NCBI RefSeq assembly: GCF_001187725.1
Contig: NZ_LGIQ01000009.1
Span: forward strand, 1,797,493 to 1,861,492
DNA length: 64,000 nucleotides
Reading direction: 5' to 3'
Source: Brevibacillus reuszeri
GTDB taxonomy: Bacteria > Bacillota > Bacilli > Brevibacillales > Brevibacillaceae
In this document: piece by piece, positions 26,077-34,352 of the stretch
How positions within the stretch are numbered: the stretch's first letter is position 1
Layout of the letters: every line of letters starts with the position of its first letter
Notes under the pieces: generated by a model
The model's database searches: none
Told to the model about the DNA's origin: nothing
Seen by the model: the letters and a program-made list of their open reading frames with translations, nothing else
Position numbers and translations under genes: made by a program

Positions 26077-27438
26077 ATGCTAGAGACCTATTCATTAAAA
26101 GAAAAGTGGCGGCAGTTTCTGATTGTCCTGCTGCCGATCCTTATATCGCAGCTGGCGCTTTTCTCTATGACCTTTTTCGATACAATCATGTCCGGACACG
26201 CAAGCCCGACAGATTTGGCTGGGGTAGCGATTGGAGCAAGCTTATGGGTGCCTGTGCAGTCAGGACTGACAGGGATATTGATGGCGGTTATGCCGATGGT
26301 AGCCCAAATGCTTGGGGCAGGCCGCAGGGATCAGGTTCCTTTTACAATCATTCAGGCATTGTATGTAGCAATTGCCATTGCAGTTGCTGTCATTATCTTT
26401 GGTGGCATGGCACTAAACCCGGTAATGAACATGATGCAGCTGGAACCGGATGTACGAGAGATTGCGATTGGCTTTTTGCACGCGATTGCGATCGGGATTA
26501 TTCCACTGTTTCTCTACACGGTCATTCGCTGTTTTATCGATGCATTGGGACAGACCCGGGTAACGATGATCATCACCCTGTTTTCCTTGCCGATCAATGT
26601 ACTGCTGAACTACGCGTTGATCTTTGGGAATTTGGGCTTGCCTCGTCTCGGAGGGGTTGGAGCTGGCTACGCCTCAGCGATCACGTACTGGTGCATATTT
26701 GTAATCAGTCTGTTCGTAGTAAAGCGTGTGCACCCATTTGCGGAATTCGGTGTGTTTACGAAGCTGTACCGCATTTCTTTTGCAGCCTGGAAAGAACTGC
26801 TCAAGCTCGGGCTGCCCATCGGCTTCTCGATCTTTTTCGAGGTCAGCATTTTTGCTGCGGTAACGCTCTTCATGAGTGAGTACAGCACGATCACGATTGC
26901 AGCTCACCAGGCAGCGATGAACTTTGCCTCCTTCATCTATATGGTGCCGCTCAGTATTTCGATGGCATTGACGATCGTGGTAGGGTTCGAGGTCGGAGCC
27001 AAGCGCTTCCGTGATGCGCGTCAATATAGCTATATGGGCATTGGAATTGCAGTCGTGCTCGCGCTGCTGTTCGGTCTCGGATTGCTCCTCTTTAACAAGC
27101 AGGTGGCGGGATTCTATACGACGGATATCGAGGTTTTGGAGCTGGCCCAGCATTTCTTGATGTACTCGATTTTGTTCCTGATCTCCGATGCGGTGGCGGC
27201 ACCGATCCAAGGGGTACTGCGCGGCTATAAGGACGTTACCGTCACCTTTATTGTGGCACTCGTTTCCTACTGGGTTATCGGGCTGCCACTGGGGTATCTG
27301 TTTGCGAAATTCTCGTCCTTTGGCGCGTTTGGTTACTGGATTGGATTGATTACGGGCTTGGCAGCAGGTGCGATCTTCTTGTTTGGTCGCTTGCTCTCCT
27401 TGCAAAAGCGAATGATCAAAGCTCATTCGCAAGGATAA
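26077..27438 (+). CDS. MATE family multidrug/Na+ antiporter (NorM type)
   Basis: A 453-residue twelve-helix MATE transporter. The NorM-like start (LPILISQLALFSMTFFDTIMSGHASPTDLAGVAIGASLW) and the second-half AAPIQGVLRGYKDVTVTFIVALVSYWVIGLPLGY are clear. It is closer to the NorM/YdhE branch than the MATE at 168, which looks like the DinF-like branch. GAGGAAGAG precedes the ATG. Monocistronic, ended by a terminator. Confidence 0.92.
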   Translation: MLETYSLKEKWRQFLIVLLPILISQLALFSMTFFDTIMSGHASPTDLAGVAIGASLWVPVQSGLTGILMAVMPMVAQMLGAGRRDQVPFTIIQALYVAIAIAVAVIIFGGMALNPVMNMMQLEPDVREIAIGFLHAIAIGIIPLFLYTVIRCFIDALGQTRVTMIITLFSLPINVLLNYALIFGNLGLPRLGGVGAGYASAITYWCIFVISLFVVKRVHPFAEFGVFTKLYRISFAAWKELLKLGLPIGFSIFFEVSIFAAVTLFMSEYSTITIAAHQAAMNFASFIYMVPLSISMALTIVVGFEVGAKRFRDARQYSYMGIGIAVVLALLFGLGLLLFNKQVAGFYTTDIEVLELAQHFLMYSILFLISDAVAAPIQGVLRGYKDVTVTFIVALVSYWVIGLPLGYLFAKFSSFGAFGYWIGLITGLAAGAIFLFGRLLSLQKRMIKAHSQG

Positions 27439-27457
27439 TACAAAAAGCCAAGGCTAT

Positions 27458-27494
27458 GCGGGAAATCCCTTGTTGGAGGGATTTTCCGCTTTTT
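27458..27494 (+). terminator. Terminator after the second MATE gene
   Basis: Stem GCGGGAAATCCCT / AGGGATTTTCCGC with a 6-base loop and a short T-run. Confidence 0.78.
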
Positions 27495-27673
27495 GCATGA
27501 AGAGGGAATGGCGAGCTTACAATAAAGGAAGATGCCGATGCGACTGCGAAGCAATGATCTTTTTGCCTCTATGTAAAAATTTCTCTCCTATTTTTCGAGG
27601 AGAGCGTATATACTTTCAATAAAAGGTGATGGAAGAAAAGCTGACATTGGTTGGCGGAAGGGGGGAGAAATAA

Positions 27674-28351
27674 TTGTCATATGTATTTTTGATGAAGCTG
27701 GGGGTAGCTATGTTTCTCGGCCTGCTGATCGGTGTTGACAGACAGCTGAAGCATAAGCCGTTAGGTGTAAAGACAAGCATGGTTATATCAGTAGCCAGCT
27801 GTCTGATTACGATCGTATCGATAGAATCGGTGAACCGCTTCTCCTTGCCCGGACATACCAATATGGACCCGTTGCGGTTAGCGGCACAAATCGTCAGCGG
27901 GGTCGGTTTTCTCGGAGCTGGTGTGATTTTGCGTCGAAGCAACGATGTGATCTCAGGGTTGACGACTGCTTCGATGGTTTGGGCGGCATCTGGTCTAGGT
28001 ATTGCGGTAGGAGCGGGCTTTTATTTTGAAGCGCTCACTGCAACGATTCTGATCATTTTAGCCATTAATTTGTTTCCGCTCATTTTGAGATGGCTTGGTC
28101 CCCGTTCATTGCGACAACGCGACTTGTCGATCAAGATCGTGGTGCAGGGTGAGGGCAACCTCGATGATGTGTTCAAACAGATCAAGCACCTCAATATGCA
28201 AGTGAAGCGTGTAAAAGTAAAGGATGTAGAAAGTGACCAGCAGAAGCTGGAGATGATGATTACCGCCTCCGAGGATACGTATACGACTGAGATTTACAGC
28301 CTGTTAAAGGAAGTAGATCACGTCGTTTCTGTAGAAGTGGAGAGCAGATAA
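27674..28351 (+). CDS. MgtC/SapB family membrane protein
   Basis: A 225-residue protein. Residues 1-140 form the MgtC domain with four to five helices and the conserved stretch MFLGLLIGVDRQLKHKPLGVKTSMVIS followed by GVGFLGAGVILRR. Residues about 150-225 form an ACT-like cytosolic domain, as in B. subtilis YhiD/SapB. Family members are tied to Mg2+ homeostasis and control of F-type ATPase. Translation starts at TTG (27674) behind GGGGGAG. I see no M-box Mg2+ riboswitch in the 235-base leader, only a 7-base inverted repeat (27583-27604). Confidence 0.88.
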   Translation: MSYVFLMKLGVAMFLGLLIGVDRQLKHKPLGVKTSMVISVASCLITIVSIESVNRFSLPGHTNMDPLRLAAQIVSGVGFLGAGVILRRSNDVISGLTTASMVWAASGLGIAVGAGFYFEALTATILIILAINLFPLILRWLGPRSLRQRDLSIKIVVQGEGNLDDVFKQIKHLNMQVKRVKVKDVESDQQKLEMMITASEDTYTTEIYSLLKEVDHVVSVEVESR

Positions 28352-28362
28352 ATCGCAGATAG

Positions 28363-28406
28363 AAAAGACCGAGACGAGCCTTGGAAAAAGGCGTTTCGGT
28401 CTTTTT
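28363..28406 (+). terminator. Terminator after the MgtC/SapB gene
   Basis: Stem AAAAGACCGAGACG / CGTTTCGGTCTTTT with a loop of about 15 bases and T-run. Confidence 0.8.
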
Positions 28407-28473
28407 GCTGTGTCGATGGAGTATGTCGTTGCTACGGCTTAAGATATTCGAACACTTTCAGGCATGTTGGTGC

Positions 28474-28502
28474 TTGATGACAATAATGAAAATCATTATC
28501 AT
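28474..28502 (+). promoter_or_regulatory. fumC promoter with a Fur box in its spacer
   Basis: TTGATG (28474-28479), 17-base spacer and TATCAT (28497-28502). The sequence TGAAAATCATTATCA (28487-28501), a 14/15 match to the 7-1-7 Fur box, fills the spacer and overlaps the -10, the classic position for repression. The leader from here to fumC is about 150 bases with no recognised riboswitch. Confidence 0.65.
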
Positions 28503-28660
28503 CATAATTGTAAGCAAGTAATTCCAAACGTTTTCCGCTTGACCAGGAAAAAATGGATAAGATAAAGAAAGAATCGATGAAGTGTACAGGTAGATAATGG
28601 ATGTAGCTGGTTACATAAGAATAAGAGAGGCAGCTACACGACGAAAAAGGAGGAGCAGTC

Positions 28661-30049
28661 ATGGAATTTCGCATAGAAAAGGACACCCTGGGGGAAATAA
28701 AGGTCCCGGCAGATAAATTGTGGGGGGCGCAAACACAGCGCAGCTTCCAAAACTTTGAGATTGGCGATGAAAAAATGCCGCTGATGGTCATCCGCATGTT
28801 TGCGATTTTGAAGAAAAGCGCGGCTCGTGCAAATCAAAAGCTGGGCAAGCTGGATAACGACAAGGCAGAGGCCATCGTTGCAGCTGCTGACGAAGTAATC
28901 GCTGGGAAGTGGGACGAGCATTTCCCGCTCGTGGTTTGGCAGACAGGAAGCGGCACACAGTCGAACATGAACGTCAACGAGGTCATTTCCCATCGTGCGA
29001 ACCAGCTCTTGGAGCAAAAAGGAAGCGCTGCTCGCATCCATGCCAATGACGACGTCAATAAATCGCAAAGCTCCAACGATACATTCCCAACGGCTATGCA
29101 CATGGCTGGACTTGTCGCCATCGAGGAACAGGTGCTGCCTACTTTGCAGGTGCTTGCCCAAACCTTGAAGCAAAAGAGCGAAGCGTACATGGAGATTATT
29201 AAGATCGGACGTACACATCTTCAGGATGCAACGCCACTCACCCTCGGGCAAGAAATCAGCGGTTGGGTTCGCATGCTCGAAAAAACAGAAAAGATGATCA
29301 AGGAAAGCAGCGAGTATCTGCGTGAGCTGGCGATTGGCGGGACTGCTGTCGGAACAGGAATTAATGCACATCCTCGCTTCGGAGAAATGGTCGCAGAAGA
29401 AATCAGCAACGAAACAAATACAAAATTCGTGACCGCACAAAACAAGTTCCATGCTCTGACCAGTCACGATGAGCTTGTGCATGTTCACGGTGCCTTGAAG
29501 GCACTGGCAGCCGATCTGATGAAGATTGCCAATGACGTGAGATGGCTGGCGAGCGGTCCACGCTGCGGAATTGGTGAAATCGTCATTCCAGCCAATGAAC
29601 CAGGCAGCTCGATCATGCCAGGAAAAGTAAACCCGACCCAAAGTGAAGCGATCACGATGGTTGCCTGCCAGGTCATGGGCAATGATGCAGCAATCGGCTT
29701 TGCCGCGAGCCAAGGAAACTTTGAATTGAACGTATTCAAGCCCGTTATCATCTACAACTTCCTGCAATCGGCAAGACTGCTTGCAGATGGGATGAAATCA
29801 TTTAATGACCATTGCGCGATCGGAATCGAGCCAAACCTGTCTGTTATCAAAGAAAACCTGAACAACTCTCTCATGCTCGTGACGGCACTCAACCCGCACA
29901 TCGGTTACGAAAACGCAGCAGCAGTTGCCAAACTCGCACACAAAGAGGGCATCACCCTCAAAGAAGCAGCAATCAAGAGCAACCTGCTCACCGAAGAACA
30001 ATTCGATGAAGTAGTCCGCCCCGAACAAATGATTCATCCAAAAGAGTAA
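28661..30049 (+). CDS. fumC: Class II fumarate hydratase
   Basis: A 462-residue iron-independent fumarase converting fumarate to L-malate in the TCA cycle, a homotetramer in the cytosol. The superfamily signature GSSIMPGKVNPTQSEA contains the flexible catalytic serine loop. The conserved regions TGSGTQSNMNVNEV and GRTHLQDATPLTLGQE are intact. AAAGGAGGAG precedes the ATG. The Fur box in the promoter suggests induction under iron starvation, when iron-sulfur fumarases would fail. Monocistronic with its own terminator. Confidence 0.96.
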   Translation: MEFRIEKDTLGEIKVPADKLWGAQTQRSFQNFEIGDEKMPLMVIRMFAILKKSAARANQKLGKLDNDKAEAIVAAADEVIAGKWDEHFPLVVWQTGSGTQSNMNVNEVISHRANQLLEQKGSAARIHANDDVNKSQSSNDTFPTAMHMAGLVAIEEQVLPTLQVLAQTLKQKSEAYMEIIKIGRTHLQDATPLTLGQEISGWVRMLEKTEKMIKESSEYLRELAIGGTAVGTGINAHPRFGEMVAEEISNETNTKFVTAQNKFHALTSHDELVHVHGALKALAADLMKIANDVRWLASGPRCGIGEIVIPANEPGSSIMPGKVNPTQSEAITMVACQVMGNDAAIGFAASQGNFELNVFKPVIIYNFLQSARLLADGMKSFNDHCAIGIEPNLSVIKENLNNSLMLVTALNPHIGYENAAAVAKLAHKEGITLKEAAIKSNLLTEEQFDEVVRPEQMIHPKE

Positions 30050-30087
30050 AATAGCGCCACGTATCCGATTACTGCCCGTCCCTCCAC

Positions 30088-30118
30088 AAACCGATGGTCT
30101 CCCAGCCATCGGTTTTGT
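30088..30118 (+). terminator. Terminator after fumC
   Basis: Stem AAACCGATGG / CCATCGGTTTT with an 8-base loop, 38 bases past the stop codon. Confidence 0.78.
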
Positions 30119-30226
30119 CTATCCTATTAGAAAGAACAAACCATTAACCTACTACGAAGGAAGACCCCGGCATTCCTTTTCGTCCATCTAGAAATACCAA
30201 CAAAAACAGCGCGGGTTTCCCACCAA

Positions 30227-30456
30227 AGCTGGCATCGAGGAAAAAGGAGAAATAAGCGGCAAATCTTTGGGGCACCTACCCAGGTGGAATGGAAAAAGAG
30301 AAACACGCCTTTAAGCGTCCACCCCTGAGCAGCCTCCTGTAGGAACGACTTTGGACGCGGTTTCTCTTTTTCCATGCAGCCGTACAGGAATGACCCCCAG
30401 CTAGTGACCCAAGAATCTGCAGCGTTTTCTCCTTTTTCCTCCCCATCACTATAGCT
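30227..30456 (+). repeat. Structured intergenic element, copy 1
   Basis: A roughly 230-bp nested inverted repeat, one of three in this window. Outer stem: GAGGAAAAAGGAGAAA (30237-30252) with its complement at 30425-30440. Next stem: TCTTTGGGGCAC with GTGACCCAAGAA. Inner stem: GGAAAAAGAGAAAC (30291-30304) with GTTTCTCTTTTTCC (30360-30373). Apical stem: GCGTCCA (30315-30321) with TGGACGC (30352-30358), enclosing a 30-base loop with its own short hairpin. Paired arms differ from copies 2 and 3 but remain complementary. The gap between fumC and the response regulator holds the fumC terminator, this element and the next promoter. Confidence 0.8.
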
Positions 30457-30512
30457 AGACAACCACTCCCCACAAGAGATGTTTTTGTTTATGCCCCCTC
30501 CTTAGGTTTTTT

Positions 30513-30521
30513 TGTTATAGT
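30513..30521 (+). promoter_or_regulatory. Possible extended -10 promoter for the VanR-like operon
   Basis: TGTTATAGT fits the extended -10 pattern TGnTATAAT. There is no good -35 at the proper distance. It lies 36 bases ahead of the response regulator start. Confidence 0.35.
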
Positions 30522-30556
30522 GGGTCTACAACCAGCACGTTTCGGAGGTGAAAGCG

Positions 30557-31240
30557 ATGAGGATTCTGATTGTGGATGATGACAAAGAAATTGTGGACCT
30601 TCTGGCCATCTATTTAACGAACGAAGGGTACGAAATCGAAAAAGCCTTTGACGGCTTGGAAGCGATGGAGAGGCTAGCCCATAAGTCGATTGACCTCGTC
30701 ATACTCGACGTCATGATGCCCAATCTCGATGGCATCGAGGTAACGAAGCGAGTACGCAAAAACTCGCAGATTCCCATCCTGATGGCAAGTGCCAAAACGA
30801 ATGACATGGATAAAATCATGGGATTAATGACGGGTGCGGACGATTATGTAGCAAAGCCATTTAACCCGCTAGAAGTGATCGCGCGGGTCAAATCACTCCT
30901 GCGCCGCTCAAATTACAGCCAACAAAACAAGCAGGAAGACGTGATCGAAGCAGGTCCGCTCATCATCAATAAACAGAGCCATGTCGTTCAAACCAAAGAC
31001 GGAACCCCGATCAAGCTGACAGCACTGGAGTTTTCTGTCCTGTTTTTATTAGCCAGTCATCCCAACCGGGTATTTAGCTCCGAAGAAATTTTTGATCGAT
31101 GCTGGAAAATGGAAAATTACGTCTCCTACAAGACCGTGATGGTTCACATCAGCAATCTCCGAGAAAAGCTGGAGAGGGCCACCAGTGGGGAAAAGGTGAT
31201 TCAAACGGTCTGGGGGGTAGGCTACAAAATTGAAGCTTAA
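30557..31240 (+). CDS. OmpR/VanR-type response regulator
   Basis: A 227-residue two-component regulator. The receiver domain (residues 1-115) has acidic residues in LIVDDDKE, phosphoacceptor Asp in LVILDVMMPNLDG and the conserved Lys in YVAKPFNPLE. An OmpR-type winged helix follows (about 130-227: LTALEFSVLFLLASHPNRVFSSEEIFDRCW). I start at ATG 30557 behind GGAGGTGA; the GTG at 30548 is inside that site. It overlaps the sensor kinase gene by 11 bases. The cell-wall genes downstream make the carboxypeptidase and VanZ-family gene its likely targets (inference). Confidence 0.92.
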   Translation: MRILIVDDDKEIVDLLAIYLTNEGYEIEKAFDGLEAMERLAHKSIDLVILDVMMPNLDGIEVTKRVRKNSQIPILMASAKTNDMDKIMGLMTGADDYVAKPFNPLEVIARVKSLLRRSNYSQQNKQEDVIEAGPLIINKQSHVVQTKDGTPIKLTALEFSVLFLLASHPNRVFSSEEIFDRCWKMENYVSYKTVMVHISNLREKLERATSGEKVIQTVWGVGYKIEA

Positions 31241-32342
31241 CATAAAGGATTTTCTGCGTATTTTAGTAGATCTGGTCCTAGGTCTTCTGATTTTCTATGC
31301 AGTCTTTCAAACGGCCTCCTTCCTCGCCAATAATTACTTGTACAACTTTCCGGAAATCAGAAACTATGTTTGGATGATGCGGCGCAATTTTGGTACGGAC
31401 TCTTTTAAAATACCGATTATTTTGCTGGCGACGGGTCTGTTTATCGCGTGGACCATCGTACGGATTCGCAAATATATGGAGCAAAAGCAAATGGAGCAAA
31501 TTATTTCCGAGCTTCATTACATTGCCAAAGGGAATTTTCATCACAAAATATCGATTAGACCAAATGGCAGTCTGGGGAATGTGGTAGACAGTATCCATGC
31601 GCTCGTTCAAAGCACGCTCGATGCGATGGAAGAAGAGCGGCGTCTGGAGCAGTCCAAGGATGAGCTGGTCACCAATGTTTCGCACGACCTGCGTACGCCT
31701 TTGACTTCGATCATCGGATATTTGGGACTGATCGAGCAAAAGAAATACCGGGACGAAGAACAGGTGAAGCAGTACACGCATATCGCCTATGAAAAAGCCA
31801 AGCAAATGAATGTGCTAGTCAATGATCTGTTTGAATACACCAAGATGCGCAATCGAGGAGCACATGTAAACAAAGTCAAATTTGATCTGGTCGAGCTGGT
31901 GGAGCAAGTCGCGGTAGGCTTCCGGGTAGCAGCGCATGAGGTTGACTTGGTGATGCGCGTGGAAACACCCGATCACAAAATCGAAATGGTCGGGGATACA
32001 GACAAGCTGGTACGCGTGCTGGAAAACCTCATTTCCAATGCGTTGAAATACGGGCGAGACGGGACCGAAATCGTTATTCGTCTCTTTCTTCATGAAGAGG
32101 GAGTGGTCATCTCTGTCGCTAATAACGGCAGGCAGATCCCAGCAGAAGCCTTGCCCAATCTGTTCGACCGCTTTTATCGGGTGGAGGGTTCACGTTCACA
32201 GGAAACAGGGGGCTCCGGCTTGGGACTCGCCATTGCCAAAAGCATTATCGACCTCCACCAAGGCAGCATGATTGTTGACAGCAATAAAGAGTGGACGACC
32301 TTTACGGTGTGGCTTCCGATCAAAATCACCCATAGTTCATAA
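31230..32342 (+). CDS. VanS-like sensor histidine kinase
   Basis: A 370-residue membrane kinase. Two helices (about 8-30 and 60-78) flank a short extracytoplasmic loop of roughly 30 residues, a layout shared with intramembrane-sensing and VanS-type kinases. A HAMP-like linker leads to the phosphoacceptor His152 in NVSHDLRTPLTSI. The ATPase domain has N (ENLISNALKY), G1 (DRFYRVEGSRS) and G2 (GGSGLGLAIAKSI) boxes. It starts at TTG (31230) within the end of the regulator gene. The small sensor loop suggests it detects something in or at the membrane. Confidence 0.88.
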   Translation: MKLNIKDFLRILVDLVLGLLIFYAVFQTASFLANNYLYNFPEIRNYVWMMRRNFGTDSFKIPIILLATGLFIAWTIVRIRKYMEQKQMEQIISELHYIAKGNFHHKISIRPNGSLGNVVDSIHALVQSTLDAMEEERRLEQSKDELVTNVSHDLRTPLTSIIGYLGLIEQKKYRDEEQVKQYTHIAYEKAKQMNVLVNDLFEYTKMRNRGAHVNKVKFDLVELVEQVAVGFRVAAHEVDLVMRVETPDHKIEMVGDTDKLVRVLENLISNALKYGRDGTEIVIRLFLHEEGVVISVANNGRQIPAEALPNLFDRFYRVEGSRSQETGGSGLGLAIAKSIIDLHQGSMIVDSNKEWTTFTVWLPIKITHSS

Positions 32343-32450
32343 ATCCTTTACTTTTTCTTTACCTTTCATTTCGATTTTTTTTATTCCAAAAGCCTATCCT
32401 TATCAGCATGAACGAAAGATGTGGTTCATGGAGGTAAGGAGGGGCTTTTT

Positions 32451-33344
32451 TTGAACAGAGGAATATTGCTCGTACTTTTGACGTTTGCTGTCATTGGATA
32501 TGCCTTTTTTCATAACGAAATATCGGCATGGGCGGACCTAGAGAATGAACAGCAAGTAGTAGCTACTGAAAACAATCACGTAAACCTTGATGCCCGGGCA
32601 GCTATCCTGCTCGATAGCCATACAGGTGAAGTTTTATATACCAAAAATGCGGATACGCTTTATCCAGTAGCAAGCATGTCGAAAATGATGACAGAGTATC
32701 TGTTGCTCGAAGCAGTCAAGGAGCAGCGGACTGCTTGGACCGATATGATCCCGATCTCCAAAAATGCAGCGACAACGGAGGGCGCCAGAGTAAACCTCGT
32801 GGAAGGAAAAGCCTATCCACTCAAAGATTTGTATGAGGCGATGGCAGTAGGCTCGGCAAACAACGCTGCTGTAGCGATCGGGGAATACCTGGCAGGAAGC
32901 ACATCTGCATTTGCAGAACAAATGAATCTCAAGGCAGTGGAATTGAATTTGCGATCGTCTCAGTTCGTAAATGCAACCGGACTGGGCTATGACTACGGGC
33001 AAAACGAAATGAGTGCAAGAGATGTAGGGATTCTCGCCTACCGTCTGATGAATGATTTTCCTGATATTATCCGGGTCACCTCCGAGCCGTTAATAAAGCT
33101 ATCTTCTACCAAGGAAACAGTCCAAAATACTAACGTGATGCTGCATGCCGATGACGAGACTGTACGGGTAGACGGGATAGATGGACTGAAAACAGGATTC
33201 ACCGATGACGCAGGCTATTGCTTTACCGGCACAGCCCAACGAGGGAATAAGCGCCTGATTTCTGTTGTCATGGGGACAAAAGACGAAGCAGCACGCTTTA
33301 CCGATACAAAAAAGCTGCTGGAAATGGGGTTTGACAGTGAATAA
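32451..33344 (+). CDS. Membrane-anchored serine D-alanyl-D-alanine carboxypeptidase (PBP5 family)
   Basis: A 297-residue enzyme removing the terminal D-Ala of peptidoglycan stem peptides. An N-terminal membrane anchor (residues 3-20) is followed by the peptidase S11 domain. SxxK is Ser75-Lys78 (SMSK), SxN is Ser135-Asn137 (SAN) and KTG is 247-249. The C-terminal beta domain of typical PBP5/DacA is missing, so this is a short form. TTG at 32451 behind AAGGAGGGG is preferred over the GTG at 32421. The gene follows the VanRS-like pair and precedes a VanZ-family gene, an arrangement reminiscent of glycopeptide-response loci. No VanH/A/X genes are present. Confidence 0.9.
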   Translation: MNRGILLVLLTFAVIGYAFFHNEISAWADLENEQQVVATENNHVNLDARAAILLDSHTGEVLYTKNADTLYPVASMSKMMTEYLLLEAVKEQRTAWTDMIPISKNAATTEGARVNLVEGKAYPLKDLYEAMAVGSANNAAVAIGEYLAGSTSAFAEQMNLKAVELNLRSSQFVNATGLGYDYGQNEMSARDVGILAYRLMNDFPDIIRVTSEPLIKLSSTKETVQNTNVMLHADDETVRVDGIDGLKTGFTDDAGYCFTGTAQRGNKRLISVVMGTKDEAARFTDTKKLLEMGFDSE

Positions 33345-33372
33345 CGTGAGAAAGGAGCCTACGTCCGGTGTG

Positions 33373-33897
33373 ATGGTAGCTCTACTGAAATACGGCGTAT
33401 TTGCCCTTTATTTATTTCTGGTCTTCAAAATTTTGCTTTTGAAATTCGGCAGTATGGAGCTGGAGCTCTTCTACGGTCAATGGCAGCAAAGCGTGAGCAA
33501 TCCAAGCTCCATCTGGGAGAGACTGCAATATCGGGGCAATTTGGTGCCGTTTCATGAGATCGAAAGATACCTCGTCGCGATTCGGGAAAGCGGCAGTGTC
33601 CACAGCATAATCAATCTCTTTGGAAACATCATTGCCTTCATGCCTTTTGGCTTTATGGTGCCACTTCTGTTCTCTAAAAAGGCTCGATCACTCAGCAAAG
33701 TCGTCGCGCTGTCCTTTTTATTCAGCCTCGGCTTGGAAACAACCCAGCTCGTCACCAATTGCGGAATCTTTGATGTAGACGACATCCTGCTCAACACGAC
33801 AGGAGGAGCCATCGGGTACAGCGTCTACTTGTCCTACCGCTTGATGTTCTGGTGGAAGGAGAGAAAATCAAGGACACTTGTGGGTGAAGCACATTAA
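33373..33897 (+). CDS. VanZ family membrane protein
   Basis: A 174-residue protein with about four helices and the VanZ-family pattern NLVPFHEIERYL, then NLFGNIIAFMPFGFMVPLL and LGLETTQLVTNCGIFDVDDILLNTTGGAIGY. VanZ of enterococci gives low-level teicoplanin resistance. Most genomic homologues have unknown roles in the envelope. Candidate starts are GTG 33337 (overlapping the previous gene), GTG 33370 and ATG 33373; AAAGGAG at 33351-33357 favours the last two. It is probably the last gene of a four-gene operon. Confidence 0.82.
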   Translation: MVALLKYGVFALYLFLVFKILLLKFGSMELELFYGQWQQSVSNPSSIWERLQYRGNLVPFHEIERYLVAIRESGSVHSIINLFGNIIAFMPFGFMVPLLFSKKARSLSKVVALSFLFSLGLETTQLVTNCGIFDVDDILLNTTGGAIGYSVYLSYRLMFWWKERKSRTLVGEAH

Positions 33898-34040
33898 TCA
33901 AATTCTGGAGCGCAAAGTAACTTTCCGCTAAACGAGGTCGCTCCTCCTTGAGAATGCCTCGATAGAGGTTTTCTTATCTTCCAAATCATTCTTCACGCCT
34001 CCCTGCAATTACTTTCAAATCGCCAGGAGTGAAAAGCAGA

Positions 34041-34266
34041 AGCTGGCCAAGGAAAAAGGAGAAAAAAGCAGGAGATCTTTGAAACACCAACCAAGGCGGA
34101 ACGAAAAAAGAGAAACACGCTCTTAAGCGTCCACCTCTGAGACACTTTCAGTGTGGGCTACTTTGGACGCGGTTTCTCTTTTTTCATGCAGCCGGACAGC
34201 CTAAACCTCAGCGAAGTGTTTCAAGAATCTCCAGCGTTTTCTCCTTTTTCCTCTCCACTTTAGCCA
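34041..34266 (+). repeat. Structured intergenic element, copy 2
   Basis: Second copy of the nested inverted repeat, about 226 bp. Outer stem: GGAAAAAGGAGAAAA (34051-34065) with its complement (34237-34251). Second stem: GGAGATCTTTGAAACAC (34071-34087) with GTGTTTCAAGAATCTCC (34216-34232). Inner stem: GAAAAAAGAGAAAC (34103-34116) with its complement (34172-34185). Apical stem: GCGTCCA (34128-34134) with TGGACGC (34164-34170). The second stem keeps TCTTTG opposite CAAGAA in all copies, while flanking pairs change together. It fills most of the 455-base gap before recQ; a weak CCTC/GAGG hairpin with TTTTCTT lies at 33957-33975. Confidence 0.8.
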
Positions 34267-34352
34267 AGAACGACCCCTTGTTTTGTCTCAACACCTATGC
34301 GTAAACTAGTAGGATCATTGAAAAACATTTCGAAAGAGAAGGTGAATTCTCT

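Noticed and set aside
26061..26879. Plus-strand open frame of 272 codons overlapping the second MATE gene
   Set aside because: Out-of-frame overlap with a clear 12-helix transporter; composition (Cys/Asp/Trp/His-rich) is that of a shifted frame.
27495..27673. Possible M-box Mg2+ riboswitch before the MgtC/SapB gene
   Set aside because: Only a 7-base inverted repeat (CTCTCCT at 27583 with AGGAGAG at 27598) is present; the conserved M-box core is not seen.
28407..28480. Small Fur-controlled RNA reading leftward from the fumC promoter region
   Set aside because: A terminator at 28363 and a weak minus-strand TATGAT made this tempting, but the -35 spacing is poor and the plus-strand promoter explains the Fur box better.
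28634..29767. Long minus-strand open frame opposite fumC (377 codons)
   Set aside because: Lies entirely antisense to the conserved fumC gene, has no ribosome site, and its translation is Cys/His-rich and resembles no protein; a codon-bias shadow.
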